58,319 bases of DNA from Chloroflexota bacterium. Lineage in GTDB: Bacteria > Chloroflexota > Limnocylindria > Limnocylindrales > CSP1-4. Made by a program: the position numbers and the translations under genes. The stretch lies in contig PMKV01000159.1 of assembly GCA_003157875.1 (NCBI GenBank), forward strand, positions 145 to 58,463. Reading direction: 5' to 3'. How positions within the stretch are numbered: position 1 is the stretch's first letter; the number at the start of each line of letters is the position of its first letter. The notes under the pieces are model-generated. The model did not search any database and was not told where the DNA came from. It saw nothing but the letters and a program-made list of their open reading frames with translations. Shown piece by piece: positions 34,369 to 46,175 of the stretch.

Positions 34369-35789
34369 CGCCCCTCGCCGGTCAGCATCGCCGGCAAGGT
34401 CCTGGCGATGATCTTGAAGTCGAGCCACAACGACCACTGGTCGATGTACTCGAGGTCCTTCTCGACCCAGCGATCGAACTCCGGCTCGCGGCGAGCGCCG
34501 ACCTGCCACAGGCCTGTCATGCCCGGTTTCATCGACAGACGGCGTCGATGCCAGGCGTCGTAGTCGGCGACCTCGGACGGTAGCGGCGGGCGGGGACCAA
34601 CCAGGCTCATGTGACCCAGGAGCACGTTCCAGAGCTGCGGCAGCTCGTCCAGCGAGGCTCGCCGCAGGAAGCGCCCGACGCGCGTGGTCCGCGGATCCCG
34701 GTCGAGCTTGAAGGCCTGGCCTTTGATCTGGTTGCGGTGCGCCAGATCCTCCTGCTGCTCCTCCGCTCCGGCGACCATGCTCCGGAACTTGACGACCTCG
34801 AAGGTCCGGCCGTGGAGGCCGACCCTCTCCTGCCAGAAGAAGACGGGCCCCCCGGAATCCAGCTTCACGAGCAGGGCGATCAGGGCGAGCAGCGGCGAGA
34901 GAACCACCAGCAGGAATGCGGATCCGGCGACGTCGATGAGGCGCTTCGCCACGAGGGCGAGGGCTCGATCGGGAGCGTTGGAAAGCGAGTAGACGCCGGT
35001 TCCGTCGATGGCCTCGAGGCGGGCCATCGCAAGCACGCGCTCGACCGGCGCTACGGGCACGCGAACCGTCTTGCCCTCCTGCTCGCACATGAAGGCACAC
35101 TGCTCGATCAGCTCCTCCATGGCGAACGGCAAGCAGACCGCGACCTCGTCGATTATCTGGGTGTGGAGGATGCTCTCGAGCTCGTCGACGCTGCCCAGGA
35201 GCGGGCGGCTTAGCTCGACGCCGTCGTCCGAAGCATCGGCCTGAAGATGGCCGATTACCACCAGCCCAAGTTCGGCGTGGCTCTCGACCAGATCGGCGAA
35301 GGCCTGCGCCCTCGGGTTGGCTCCGACGACCAGCATGTAGCGGCAATTGCGGCCGTGGTCCCGGGCAAACACGAGAATCTCCCGCATGACAACGCGAATG
35401 CCGATCGTGGCAGCCGCCAGGGAGGGGAAGACTAGGACCAGGAGCTGTCGGCTCACGTCCGGCAGCTTGAAGAAGTACAGCAAGCTGAGGGTGACGGCTA
35501 CCTGCAGAAGCGTTGCCCTCAGGACGACGGCCGTCTCGCCCCGGATCGTCAATCTCGCCCGGCTGCGGTACAGACCGTGCATCCAAAGAACCGCGATCCA
35601 TGTCGTGATGAAGACAGCGATCGCCGCGCCCGGGTCCGGAAGACCGGGGTATGCGTCGGATGACCAGGATGACCAGATAGATCCTCGTCCGAAACGCAGA
35701 CTCGTCGCCGCCAGGACGACGAGGATGCCCATTGCGACGTCCGCGGCCACGAGGATCAGGCGCAGGACCGCAGCGTAGCGGCGGATCAT
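34365..35789 (-). CDS. Undecaprenyl-phosphate sugar-phosphate transferase (WbaP/WcaJ type)
   Basis: 474 aa. Four N-terminal membrane spans (residues about 8-130), a CoA-binding-like domain with YMLVVGANPRAQAFADLVE (about 165-270), one re-entrant hydrophobic helix near 300, and the catalytic bacterial sugar-transferase domain: FFWQERVGLHGRTFEVVKFRSM, RFLRRASLDELPQLWNVLLGHMSLVGPRP and KPGMTGLWQVGAR. It starts the glycan by moving a hexose-1-phosphate to undecaprenyl phosphate. The ATG was chosen because it opens directly on the first membrane span. It diverges from the LCP gene and converges on rmlC. Confidence 0.93.
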   Translation of the reverse strand: MIRRYAAVLRLILVAADVAMGILVVLAATSLRFGRGSIWSSWSSDAYPGLPDPGAAIAVFITTWIAVLWMHGLYRSRARLTIRGETAVVLRATLLQVAVTLSLLYFFKLPDVSRQLLVLVFPSLAAATIGIRVVMREILVFARDHGRNCRYMLVVGANPRAQAFADLVESHAELGLVVIGHLQADASDDGVELSRPLLGSVDELESILHTQIIDEVAVCLPFAMEELIEQCAFMCEQEGKTVRVPVAPVERVLAMARLEAIDGTGVYSLSNAPDRALALVAKRLIDVAGSAFLLVVLSPLLALIALLVKLDSGGPVFFWQERVGLHGRTFEVVKFRSMVAGAEEQQEDLAHRNQIKGQAFKLDRDPRTTRVGRFLRRASLDELPQLWNVLLGHMSLVGPRPPLPSEVADYDAWHRRRLSMKPGMTGLWQVGARREPEFDRWVEKDLEYIDQWSLWLDFKIIARTLPAMLTGEGR

Positions 35790-35895
35790 GTATCTATTCC
35801 AAACCCCTTGACTACTGGGCGCTCGAGTCCTCCCCGACCCAGACCCTGAGTATCCCTCGCGTGGGCAAAGGGCGCAACAGGTCTCCCACGGTTCG

Positions 35896-37356
35896 GTGTG
35901 GTACATTCGCGGCGATTTGGACACACACGAACCGATCGTCGCCGAGACGAATTCGAACGAACCGACCGAGAGGGTTTCCGGGCACAAGCCTTCAGTGGCT
36001 GCCCTGCTTTCCTTCCTGTGGCCCGGTCTGGGGCAGCTGTACCTCCGAAACCGCCGCATCGCGGCGCTCTTCGCCGTGCCTGCGCTCCTGGTGCTGCCGC
36101 TCCTCGCCTACGAGATGCGTCAGGGGCCGATCGTCTTCGCGTCCCGCTTTGCCGACCCGACCTTCGCCCGCAGGGTAGCTTTGGTCCTGATTCTGCTGGG
36201 GGCGCTGCGGCTCGCCGCCGTCGTCCATGCCTCGGTGAGTGGCGGACTGCGCGCGAACAGCAGGACCGTCGACAAGGTCGTCCTGGCGGCCCTTGTGGCG
36301 GTCATCGTCGTCAGCCACGCCGGCCCGAGCTACCTCCTCGCGGCCACCTCCGACCAGGTGTCGCAGATCTACCAGCCGAAAGAGAACCTGGCCGACCTGA
36401 CCACGCCTGTGCCGAGCGCCGGAGCAAGCCCGACGGAGGCCCCGACCCCGATGCCGTCGGTCGATCACCGGGTGACGATTCTGTTCACCGGGGCGGATGA
36501 CTACGTGACCCGCGGCCAGCTGCTCTACGACTCCATCATGGTCGTCAGCTACGACCCGGTGACCAACTCGGTCCAGATGGTCAATGTTCCGCGTGACAGC
36601 ACCGAGTTCCCGCTCTACTTCGGCAATCACAGCGTCGGCGTCCCGACCTGGTTGCGGATCAACGCTATTCCCCACTACGTCAAGGGCGGCTCGATCTACG
36701 GTTCACCGGACAGCCCGTATATGACGCTCGTCAATGAGGTCAGCTTCCTCGTCGGCATCAAGATCGACTACTACGCCGCGATGGACTTCAGCGGCTTCGT
36801 CCAGATGGTCGACCTGGTCGGTGGCATCGATATCGTCAACCCCAGCGATATCAACGACGTCGCGTACTACGGCTGGACCGGCTACGACTGGCTCGACGGC
36901 ACCTACGGCTTCACGCTGGCTGCGGGGCCGCAGCATCTGGACGGCAGAACCGCACTCGCCTACGTGAGATCGCGCCACGGCGACAACAACAACGACTCCG
37001 TGCGGGCCGGCCGGCAGCAGCAGGTCCTGATCGCCGTGCTGCACAAGATGGCGCAGCCGGATCAGATCCTCAACTATCCGAAGCTGATCTCGACACTCGT
37101 GCTGAACACCACCACCGACTTCCCGCCGGACAAGGTGGCCGACTACATGGCCATCGGCCTGAACGTGCCGAGCCAGAACATCACCAACGTCGTGCTCGGC
37201 GTGGACGGCGGCTATTCGACGAGCATGATGAAGACGGTGAACAACGGCTCATCCTGCCTGTTCAACGCCAAGGTCGCCCAGGAGTCGATCACGCTGTTCG
37301 GCACCGACAGCCTCTGGTACGGCAAGCCGCTGCCGGTCAATACCTGCCCTGAGTGA
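35896..37356 (+). CDS. LytR-CpsA-Psr (LCP) family glycopolymer transferase with a four-span N-terminal module
   Basis: 486 aa from GTG. A TTG seven codons in is preceded by TACATT and may be the true start. Residues about 30-155 hold four hydrophobic segments starting VAALLSFLWPGLGQLYL. A Thr/Pro linker leads to the LCP domain: VTILFTGADDY, VNVPRDSTE, RINAIPHYVKGG, MVDLVGGIDIVNP, LDGRTALAYVRSRHGDNNND and RQQQVLIAVL, covering the usual Arg/Asp pyrophosphate-binding residues. LCP enzymes transfer lipid-linked glycan to peptidoglycan or other wall acceptors. Most LCP proteins have one membrane span, so the four-span module is unusual. The 3' end overlaps the convergent GT2 gene by 20 nt. Confidence 0.92.
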   Translation: MWYIRGDLDTHEPIVAETNSNEPTERVSGHKPSVAALLSFLWPGLGQLYLRNRRIAALFAVPALLVLPLLAYEMRQGPIVFASRFADPTFARRVALVLILLGALRLAAVVHASVSGGLRANSRTVDKVVLAALVAVIVVSHAGPSYLLAATSDQVSQIYQPKENLADLTTPVPSAGASPTEAPTPMPSVDHRVTILFTGADDYVTRGQLLYDSIMVVSYDPVTNSVQMVNVPRDSTEFPLYFGNHSVGVPTWLRINAIPHYVKGGSIYGSPDSPYMTLVNEVSFLVGIKIDYYAAMDFSGFVQMVDLVGGIDIVNPSDINDVAYYGWTGYDWLDGTYGFTLAAGPQHLDGRTALAYVRSRHGDNNNDSVRAGRQQQVLIAVLHKMAQPDQILNYPKLISTLVLNTTTDFPPDKVADYMAIGLNVPSQNITNVVLGVDGGYSTSMMKTVNNGSSCLFNAKVAQESITLFGTDSLWYGKPLPVNTCPE

Positions 37357-38215
37357 GTCTCCGCAGCCGCCACATGGCGGCGCCCCCGGCGTACGGAGTG
37401 ATTCGAGCGGCCAGCCGCGCCGCCCGCCGCAGCCGCCGGCCCTTCACCGCCGCAGCCAGCGCCCCTCGGAGCTCCAGGTACATCTCTCGCCGGTAGCTCT
37501 TGGGAAGGCCTCGGCCGCCGTGGCGGCGGATGACGCGCTCCATCTCCTCCAGGCGGGCCAATCCGCCGGTGGAGCTCTTGGTCTCGCCGTAGGCCCTGGC
37601 CTGGGCCATGACCGTGGGCATGTATGCCACCGTGTAGGCCGAGCCCAGCCGAATCCACAGGTCGTAGTCCATGCAGTAGTGGAGGCCGAGGTCGAGCCCG
37701 CCGACGGCCAGATAGGCGTCGCGCCGGAACAACGTGGCCGGCTGGAGCACGAAGTTGACCGTGGAGAGCATCGTCTCGAGGCTCCAGGGCTCAATCTGGA
37801 GACAGGGCCCGATGACGGCACCGTCTCGATCGATGAACTCGCCGCCGGCGTACAGCAGGGCCGCCGAAGGGTCGGCCTCGAGCGCGTCGACCGCCGCGCC
37901 GATCGCCCCAGGCACGTACCGATCGTCGGAGTTGAGCCAGGCCAGGTACTTGCCGGTCGCGGCCAGGAATCCCCGATGGATCGCGTCGGACTGACCCCCA
38001 TCCGGCCCGGATCTCCAGCGGATCCTGTCCCCGTAGCCGCGGAGCACGTCGATTGTCGAGTCGGTGCTGCCACCGTCCATCACCATGAACTCGATGCGCG
38101 GGTAATTCTGGCTCAGCACCGAATCGATCCCGTCGGCGATGAACTCGCCCTGGTTGAACGACGGCATGACGATCGAGACAAGGGGGCGGGCATCGGCCGC
38201 GGCGGGTCTGGCCAT
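37337..38215 (-). CDS. Glycosyltransferase family 2
   Basis: 292 aa from an ATG overlapping the upstream stop (TGATG). PLVSIVMPSFNQGEFIADGIDS, FMVMDGGSTDSTIDVL, KYLAWLNSDDRYVPGA (acidic metal site), FVLQPATLFRRDAYLAVGG and CMDYDLWIRLG are GT2 motifs in order. It is similar to the GT2 at 17.6 kb. It is the last gene of the Wzx-led operon and runs 20 nt into the convergent LCP gene. Confidence 0.9.
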   Translation of the reverse strand: MARPAAADARPLVSIVMPSFNQGEFIADGIDSVLSQNYPRIEFMVMDGGSTDSTIDVLRGYGDRIRWRSGPDGGQSDAIHRGFLAATGKYLAWLNSDDRYVPGAIGAAVDALEADPSAALLYAGGEFIDRDGAVIGPCLQIEPWSLETMLSTVNFVLQPATLFRRDAYLAVGGLDLGLHYCMDYDLWIRLGSAYTVAYMPTVMAQARAYGETKSSTGGLARLEEMERVIRRHGGRGLPKSYRREMYLELRGALAAAVKGRRLRRAARLAARITPYAGGAAMWRLRRLTQGRY

Positions 38216-39510
38216 CAGACGATCGGCGGCGCTTCGAGAAGCGTCGCGTCTTCGGCCGAGAGTTGCCGGCCGGCCAGCTTCCGGTAGCACGCCCGGAAGA
38301 CTCGGGCCGAGTGATCCCAAGAGAAAAGAGCCGCTCGCTTTCGTCCCGCCCCGACGAGTCGTTCGCGCAATCGATCGTCCTGCCAGAGCCTCGCCACGGC
38401 GCCCGCGATCGCCTCCGGATCCGTAGGGTCGAAGAGTTCCGCCGCGCCACCGGCCAGGGCCGGGAGACAGGTAGCGTTGGACGATGCCACCGGCAGGCCG
38501 GCCATCATGGCTTCGAGAATGGGCAGCCCCCAGCCTTCGAAGAGCGATGGGAAGACCATCAGCCTGGCCGTCCGGTACAGAGCGCTCAACTCCCCAGGCG
38601 TCACGTACCCCACGAACTGGACCAGGTCGCTCACGCCGAGGGCCTCGGCCTCGGCCAGGACGGGGACCTCGAATCCGTTCTGGGCGCCGGTCAGGACGAG
38701 TGGAACCTCGAGGCCATGCTCGCGCAGGAGCTTGAGGGCCGCCACGAGGCGCAGGTGGTTCTTGTGAGGCCACGCCTTGGCCGGATAGAGCGCGAATGGG
38801 CCGCTCAACCCGAGGCGAGCTCGCGTTGCCGAGACGTCGGCTTCCGTCGGGATCTCGTAGGCCTCGATCGCCGCCGCCGCGGGTATCACCAGCATCTTCG
38901 ACGGCGACAGCCCGTACGTGGCAATGAAGTCGTCCCGGGCCCATGAGCTGAGCACGGTCACCACTGAGGCCGCCTCGCAGAGGGCTCGATAGCGGCTCTC
39001 GCGCCCCGCGATCTCGGCCGGGGTGAAGAACTCGGGCAGGTGGAGGTGCTGCAGGTCGTGGGGCGTGAAGATCGTCGGAACGGCGGTGCGGAAGCCGAGC
39101 TGCATCGGGAAGTGCATGACATCGACGCCGGCTCGCTCGATGGTCCCGTCAGATTCGGGTACGTTCTCGTCGCGCTCACGGCGACCGCGGATAGCGGCGC
39201 GAACAGGCTGGGGGACGGCGGCTTTCGCGAGGCCTCGGACGGTCCCTTTGAGGCCTCTCCACCCGGTCCCCGCGGCGCTCGGATGACCCGCCACTAGCAG
39301 CGAGCTCGGCCCGTTGACGAAGGGCTCGAGCCAGGCCGTGTGGCCGGGATTCACCAGGAACAGGTACCGCTCGTCACCATCGTCGAAGCGCGAGAAGGCG
39401 CTTGCCAGGCCGATGATCACCTGCTCGACGCCGCCACGCTCGCCGCTGACCAGTCGGGCGTCGATGCATGCCCGCAGCGGGGGAGTTGAGCCGGATCCGG
39501 CGTCGGCCAC
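38215..39510 (-). CDS. Glycosyltransferase family 4
   Basis: 431 aa from GTG, 4 nt after the upstream stop. CIDARLVSGERGGVEQVIIGL, TIFTPHDLQHLHLPEFF, TVLSSWARDDFI, ALYPAKAWPHKNHLRLV (near residue 240), VQFVGYVTPGELSAL and FPSLFEGWGLPILEAMMAGLPVA are the usual GT4 acceptor, hinge and donor blocks. It closely resembles other GT4 members of this window in the PHKNH and donor motifs. It lies in the middle of a co-translated operon. Confidence 0.92.
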   Translation of the reverse strand: MADAGSGSTPPLRACIDARLVSGERGGVEQVIIGLASAFSRFDDGDERYLFLVNPGHTAWLEPFVNGPSSLLVAGHPSAAGTGWRGLKGTVRGLAKAAVPQPVRAAIRGRRERDENVPESDGTIERAGVDVMHFPMQLGFRTAVPTIFTPHDLQHLHLPEFFTPAEIAGRESRYRALCEAASVVTVLSSWARDDFIATYGLSPSKMLVIPAAAAIEAYEIPTEADVSATRARLGLSGPFALYPAKAWPHKNHLRLVAALKLLREHGLEVPLVLTGAQNGFEVPVLAEAEALGVSDLVQFVGYVTPGELSALYRTARLMVFPSLFEGWGLPILEAMMAGLPVASSNATCLPALAGGAAELFDPTDPEAIAGAVARLWQDDRLRERLVGAGRKRAALFSWDHSARVFRACYRKLAGRQLSAEDATLLEAPPIV

Positions 39511-39514
39511 TGCG

Positions 39515-40366
39515 TCAGGCCGGCCGGTGGGCCAGGAAGGAGTACATGCGGCCGGGCACCGGTCGGTCGATCCGCCGCCAGATGCGGGCCTTCACCCCCG
39601 GGAAGTGGATGGCAAGGCGGCCCAGGGGACCGACTCTCCGGACCAGCCTGGTCGCAGGCTCGGCCTCGAGCTCGGCCTGGGTTCGGACCTGCGGGAAGGC
39701 GTTGACGACCGACTCCCACGGGCCGATGACGCGATCGATGAGGAGCCCGGCGCCGGTGATGGCCCCCAGGTATTCGCCCAACCGAAACGCATGCTCGCCG
39801 CCGGCGAGCCGGTTGACCGGGTGGTCGGCCAGGAATTGCCGGAGTTGCTCCTCGTCGTCCACGACGTGCTCTCGGCAGGCGAAGACGATCCCTCCCGGCT
39901 TGACCACGCGCGCGCACTCACGCAGCACCTGCGGCAGGTCCTGAGCGTGGTGGAGTACCTGGCGGCAGTAAACGATGTCCATGCTCGCGTCGTCGAGTGG
40001 GATCGCTTCACCCACGCCGTCGGCGATCTCGAACTCGCCGCGGCCGGCAAGCCGGGCCATGGCTCCGCGACCGACTTCGTCGCTCGGGTCAGGATCCATG
40101 GCGATGACCCTGGCGGCGCCGCTGCTCACGAACGCGAGCGAGGCGATCCCCGTCCCCGCCCCGAGGTCCAGGACCGAGGCTCCGGCGAGGCTCGTGCCCA
40201 GGATGCGCCTTACTTCGGCGAATTCGCCCGAGTCGATGAAGCGCCGGGCCGAGTCCGCGACGTCTCGACCGAGGTACGCGTCGCGGACCAGGACTGCCCA
40301 TTGGGGATCGCCGCGGAGCTGGCGAACCGCTTCATCGGTGGTCATCAGGTTCTGGTGCACTCTCAT
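39515..40366 (-). CDS. Class I SAM-dependent methyltransferase
   Basis: 283 aa from an ATG overlapping the upstream stop (ATGA). QLRGDPQWAVLVRDAYLG, then ASVLDLGAGTGIASLAFVSSG (motif I near residue 70), VIAMDPDPSDE, IPLDDASMDIVYCRQVLHHAQDLPQVLRE and VVKPGGIVFACREH are the domain-11 methyltransferase order. The C-terminal 80 residues are basic. It probably decorates the glycan built by the flanking GTs, but the substrate is not known. Confidence 0.88.
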   Translation of the reverse strand: MRVHQNLMTTDEAVRQLRGDPQWAVLVRDAYLGRDVADSARRFIDSGEFAEVRRILGTSLAGASVLDLGAGTGIASLAFVSSGAARVIAMDPDPSDEVGRGAMARLAGRGEFEIADGVGEAIPLDDASMDIVYCRQVLHHAQDLPQVLRECARVVKPGGIVFACREHVVDDEEQLRQFLADHPVNRLAGGEHAFRLGEYLGAITGAGLLIDRVIGPWESVVNAFPQVRTQAELEAEPATRLVRRVGPLGRLAIHFPGVKARIWRRIDRPVPGRMYSFLAHRPA

Positions 40367-41478
40367 CCCCTGGCGTTGCGCCGTCGTCGCCATACGGCCC
40401 GACCGGTCCGAAGATGGTGCCACACCCGGCCCAAGGTCGACTCCAGCCGACCGACCTTCCCGTACTGGGAGGTCAACGAACGGTGCGCGAATAGCGCCCG
40501 CCTTCGCATCGACTCGGGCAGAAGCGGCGGCGAATCGGTCGATTCGATGGCTTCGATGACCTGGGCCGCGAATCGGTCCCAGTTGTAGTGGTCATCGAGG
40601 GCGCGCCAGTTGGACGCCTGCATCGCGACCAGGTCCGAATCGTCGGCCCCGAGAAGCCGCCTTATCACGGCCGCCGCCGCAGCCGCGTCATCGACCGGAA
40701 CGTTGGGGATGCCGGCGATGCCCTCGTAGCCGCTCGTCGGGGTGCAGATCGGGATCAGGCCCCATGCCATTGCTTCCAGAATGGTCGTGGGATTTGCGTC
40801 GGCCGTGCCGACCGTGAGGAGGAAGTCGTACCCGGCCACCAGGTCCCGGCCGGCGCCAGAGCCGAAATCGACGCGCCCCAGGGCCGTCAGGCCGCGAATC
40901 GGCGTTGCGCCACCACCTATCCAGGCGAACTCCGACTCCGGAACCAGGGCCGCTATCTTCGAGAGGAGCTGCGTGTTCTTGTATGGCTCGGTGTGGCCGA
41001 CATAGACGACCCGCCGTTTGCCGGGCTCGCCGAACGACTTCTTGACGCGCGGATAGTCGCCCCGATCTATCGCCAGGTCGAGGTGGACCATCTTCGGCCG
41101 CCAGTGCGAGCAGGGCGAGTTCGAGATCGTGCCGAACCAGTACGGACCGGTGATGGCCAGGAAGAGGTCGCACAGCGGCAGGACGCCGTCCATGAAAGCG
41201 ACGTATCTGAGGTCCCCGTGCATGTACGGCGCGAGCATCAGCTTGCGGCGCCAGCCGGGCCGTTCCAGCGAACGGCGAAAGACGGTGTCGCCCGACGGAT
41301 GCGGGTGGCCCAGCAGGATGTCTCCAGCCTCGGGTTCGATTACATCGCGATCGGTCCAGCCGTGGTATATGACTTCATACCCTGCCTCGAGGCGCCGGCC
41401 CAGCTCCCGTCCGATCGCGTCCGGCGTGGAGATCCCCTCGCCGTGCGGGTAGACCAGATGGACTCGCGGGGCACTCAT
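40363..41478 (-). CDS. Glycosyltransferase (GT4-like, GT-B)
   Basis: 371 aa from an ATG overlapping the flippase stop (ATGA). The N-terminus is VHLVYPHGEGISTPDAIG. Acceptor-side sequence includes AGDILLGHPHPSGDTVF. The donor half has RRVVYVGHTEPYKNTQLL near residue 155, FAWIGGG, FLLTVGTADANPTTILEAMAWGLIPICTPTSGYEG and a final DHYNWDRFAAQV. The motif GTADANPTTILEAMAWG stands where the E-x7-E signature normally sits. It is cotranscribed with wzx. Confidence 0.85.
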   Translation of the reverse strand: MSAPRVHLVYPHGEGISTPDAIGRELGRRLEAGYEVIYHGWTDRDVIEPEAGDILLGHPHPSGDTVFRRSLERPGWRRKLMLAPYMHGDLRYVAFMDGVLPLCDLFLAITGPYWFGTISNSPCSHWRPKMVHLDLAIDRGDYPRVKKSFGEPGKRRVVYVGHTEPYKNTQLLSKIAALVPESEFAWIGGGATPIRGLTALGRVDFGSGAGRDLVAGYDFLLTVGTADANPTTILEAMAWGLIPICTPTSGYEGIAGIPNVPVDDAAAAAAVIRRLLGADDSDLVAMQASNWRALDDHYNWDRFAAQVIEAIESTDSPPLLPESMRRRALFAHRSLTSQYGKVGRLESTLGRVWHHLRTGRAVWRRRRNARG

Positions 41479-42932
41479 GATGCAGGAACGGTCTCCGGGT
41501 TGGCGGGCGTGAGCCGTCGCAACAGACGTCGCACGTACCAGATCTCCGGGATCATGACCAGGAGGCCCTGAGAGATGACGCTGCCGAAGACTGCCCCCGA
41601 GACGCCGATCCGCCCGACGAGATAGACCGAGATCGCCACGTTGGCGACGGCCATGAGAGTCGAACAGATGGCCTGGAAGCCGACGATGTTGGCTCCGTTG
41701 AGGAGCATGGCGAACGGCCCGTTGAGGGTGTTCATGATGGTCCACGTGCCCAGCCCAACGAGCAGAAGCGTGGTCGGGTGGATCTGCCCGTGGGCCCAAA
41801 CCTGGATGATCCAGGGCCCCGCTACGATCAGGAACAGGGTGCTGGGGATGTTGACCGCGCCCGCAAGCAGTATCGACCGTCGCAGGGTCCGCTTTACCCA
41901 GGCGACATCGCCGCGGGCCATCGATTCGCGATAGGCCGGCCAGAGCGGCATCAGGACGAAGGACAGCAGCGTCGGCGCCAGGACGAACAACTTGCTCGGG
42001 ACGGCGTACTCGGGCACGGCAGCCGCCCCGAGGATCTGGGCGATCACGAAGTTGTCCAGCTGGTAGGCGGCCAGGCCGGCGAGCTGCAACACGACGAAGA
42101 ACGAGCCGGTCTTGAGGAGCGGGCGGGCGGCCCTCAGGTCCACGTCGTGGAGGCGTGGCATCAGCCAGGGACTCTGGCGCCTGAAGAGGAAGTAGCCGTT
42201 CATGGCCGCCGTCACCAGGCTCACGCAGGTCAGACCTACGAGCAATACCGGCAGGCTCGCCTGGAAGTAGATCATGGCCAGTAGAACCACGAACGAGCCC
42301 AGGTTTCCGGCGATGGCCCAGGCACTCGAGATGTAGCCGCTCTGGTGAGCCAGCTGCACCTGGGCGACGATACCCAGCGGCAGCCCCAAGGCGAAGGCAC
42401 CGAACAGGACGGCCGCCGCGGGCCCGGCCTCGGAGACGGCGGTCGGCGTGGTGACGTTGAAGACGTGGGCCCACGGAATGACGAAGTAGAGAACGCCAAA
42501 GACAACGACGGCGAGAGTCGAGATCAGCGTCAGCATCGCCCCGGCCGTCGAGATGGCCCGGCGGGCGCCCTCTCGGTCGTCCTTGCCGTACGCGTCCGAG
42601 ACCACGGTCAGCAATCCGAGTCCGATGCCCAGGTCGAGCGGCCCTAGAGCTGACACGAGCGAGCTCATGGTCAGCCACATCCCGTACTGCTCCTTGCTGA
42701 GGTACGTGATCACGAGCGGCACAGAGATGAAGGACGTTGCCATCCCAACGACACGGGCGACCGTCGAGAGCACCGTCGACCAGGCCACGCGGCGATACCG
42801 CTCGGCGGACCGGCCCTCGAGGGTCGATGTGTCGTACGGCCGGAGTCGAAGCAGCCGTCGGTATCGAAGAACGCGCCTGATCAGCGACGGCTGGCCGAGC
42901 GAGACGGGCTCAGCCGCCGGAAGGTCGGTCAC
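41475..42932 (-). CDS. wzx: Lipid-linked oligosaccharide flippase (Wzx/MVF superfamily)
   Basis: 485 aa from GTG with about twelve membrane spans after a 50-residue basic N-terminus. ISVPLVITYLSKEQYGMWLTMSS (helix 1-2 region), LGPLDLGIGLGLLTVVSDAYGKDDREGARR (the conserved cytosolic loop), AYQLDNFVIAQILGAAAVPEYAVPSKLF and the C-terminal GVSGAVFGSVISQG identify the Wzx polysaccharide flippase family. It moves undecaprenyl-PP-linked repeat units outward. It is the first gene of a six-gene minus operon with three successive ATGA/TGATG couplings. A TACAAT box lies about 120 nt upstream. Confidence 0.92.
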   Translation of the reverse strand: MTDLPAAEPVSLGQPSLIRRVLRYRRLLRLRPYDTSTLEGRSAERYRRVAWSTVLSTVARVVGMATSFISVPLVITYLSKEQYGMWLTMSSLVSALGPLDLGIGLGLLTVVSDAYGKDDREGARRAISTAGAMLTLISTLAVVVFGVLYFVIPWAHVFNVTTPTAVSEAGPAAAVLFGAFALGLPLGIVAQVQLAHQSGYISSAWAIAGNLGSFVVLLAMIYFQASLPVLLVGLTCVSLVTAAMNGYFLFRRQSPWLMPRLHDVDLRAARPLLKTGSFFVVLQLAGLAAYQLDNFVIAQILGAAAVPEYAVPSKLFVLAPTLLSFVLMPLWPAYRESMARGDVAWVKRTLRRSILLAGAVNIPSTLFLIVAGPWIIQVWAHGQIHPTTLLLVGLGTWTIMNTLNGPFAMLLNGANIVGFQAICSTLMAVANVAISVYLVGRIGVSGAVFGSVISQGLLVMIPEIWYVRRLLRRLTPANPETVPAS

Positions 42933-43054
42933 CTGCCGGCTCGACGGCCGGAAACGGATCGGCCGAGCCGGCGACCGGGGATCTGGTGTGCGTTCGTAAT
43001 CCGTCTCCAGGTCAACGCGTCAGGCCTGGCGAACCGCGGCCCTGAGTGGGCGAC

Positions 43055-43060
43055 ATTGTA
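43055..43060 (-). promoter_or_regulatory. -10 element TACAAT for the wzx operon
   Basis: TACAAT would give a leader of about 115 nt before the wzx GTG. It is the only good -10 match in the 196-bp divergent region on this strand. Confidence 0.35.
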
Positions 43061-43115
43061 GCCGACGGTCGGGCCGTGGAGCCCGGTCCGGCACCCCACA
43101 GGCTCTCCGCTCTGG

Positions 43116-43121
43116 TAGCAT
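43116..43121 (+). promoter_or_regulatory. -10 element TAGCAT, 7 nt before a GTG start (leaderless candidate)
   Basis: TAGCAT ends exactly 7 nt before the GTG of the GT2 gene, and no ribosome site is present between them. Confidence 0.45.
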
Positions 43122-43128
43122 CGCCGCC

Positions 43129-46171
<3,043 letters not shown>

Positions 46172-46175
<4 letters not shown>

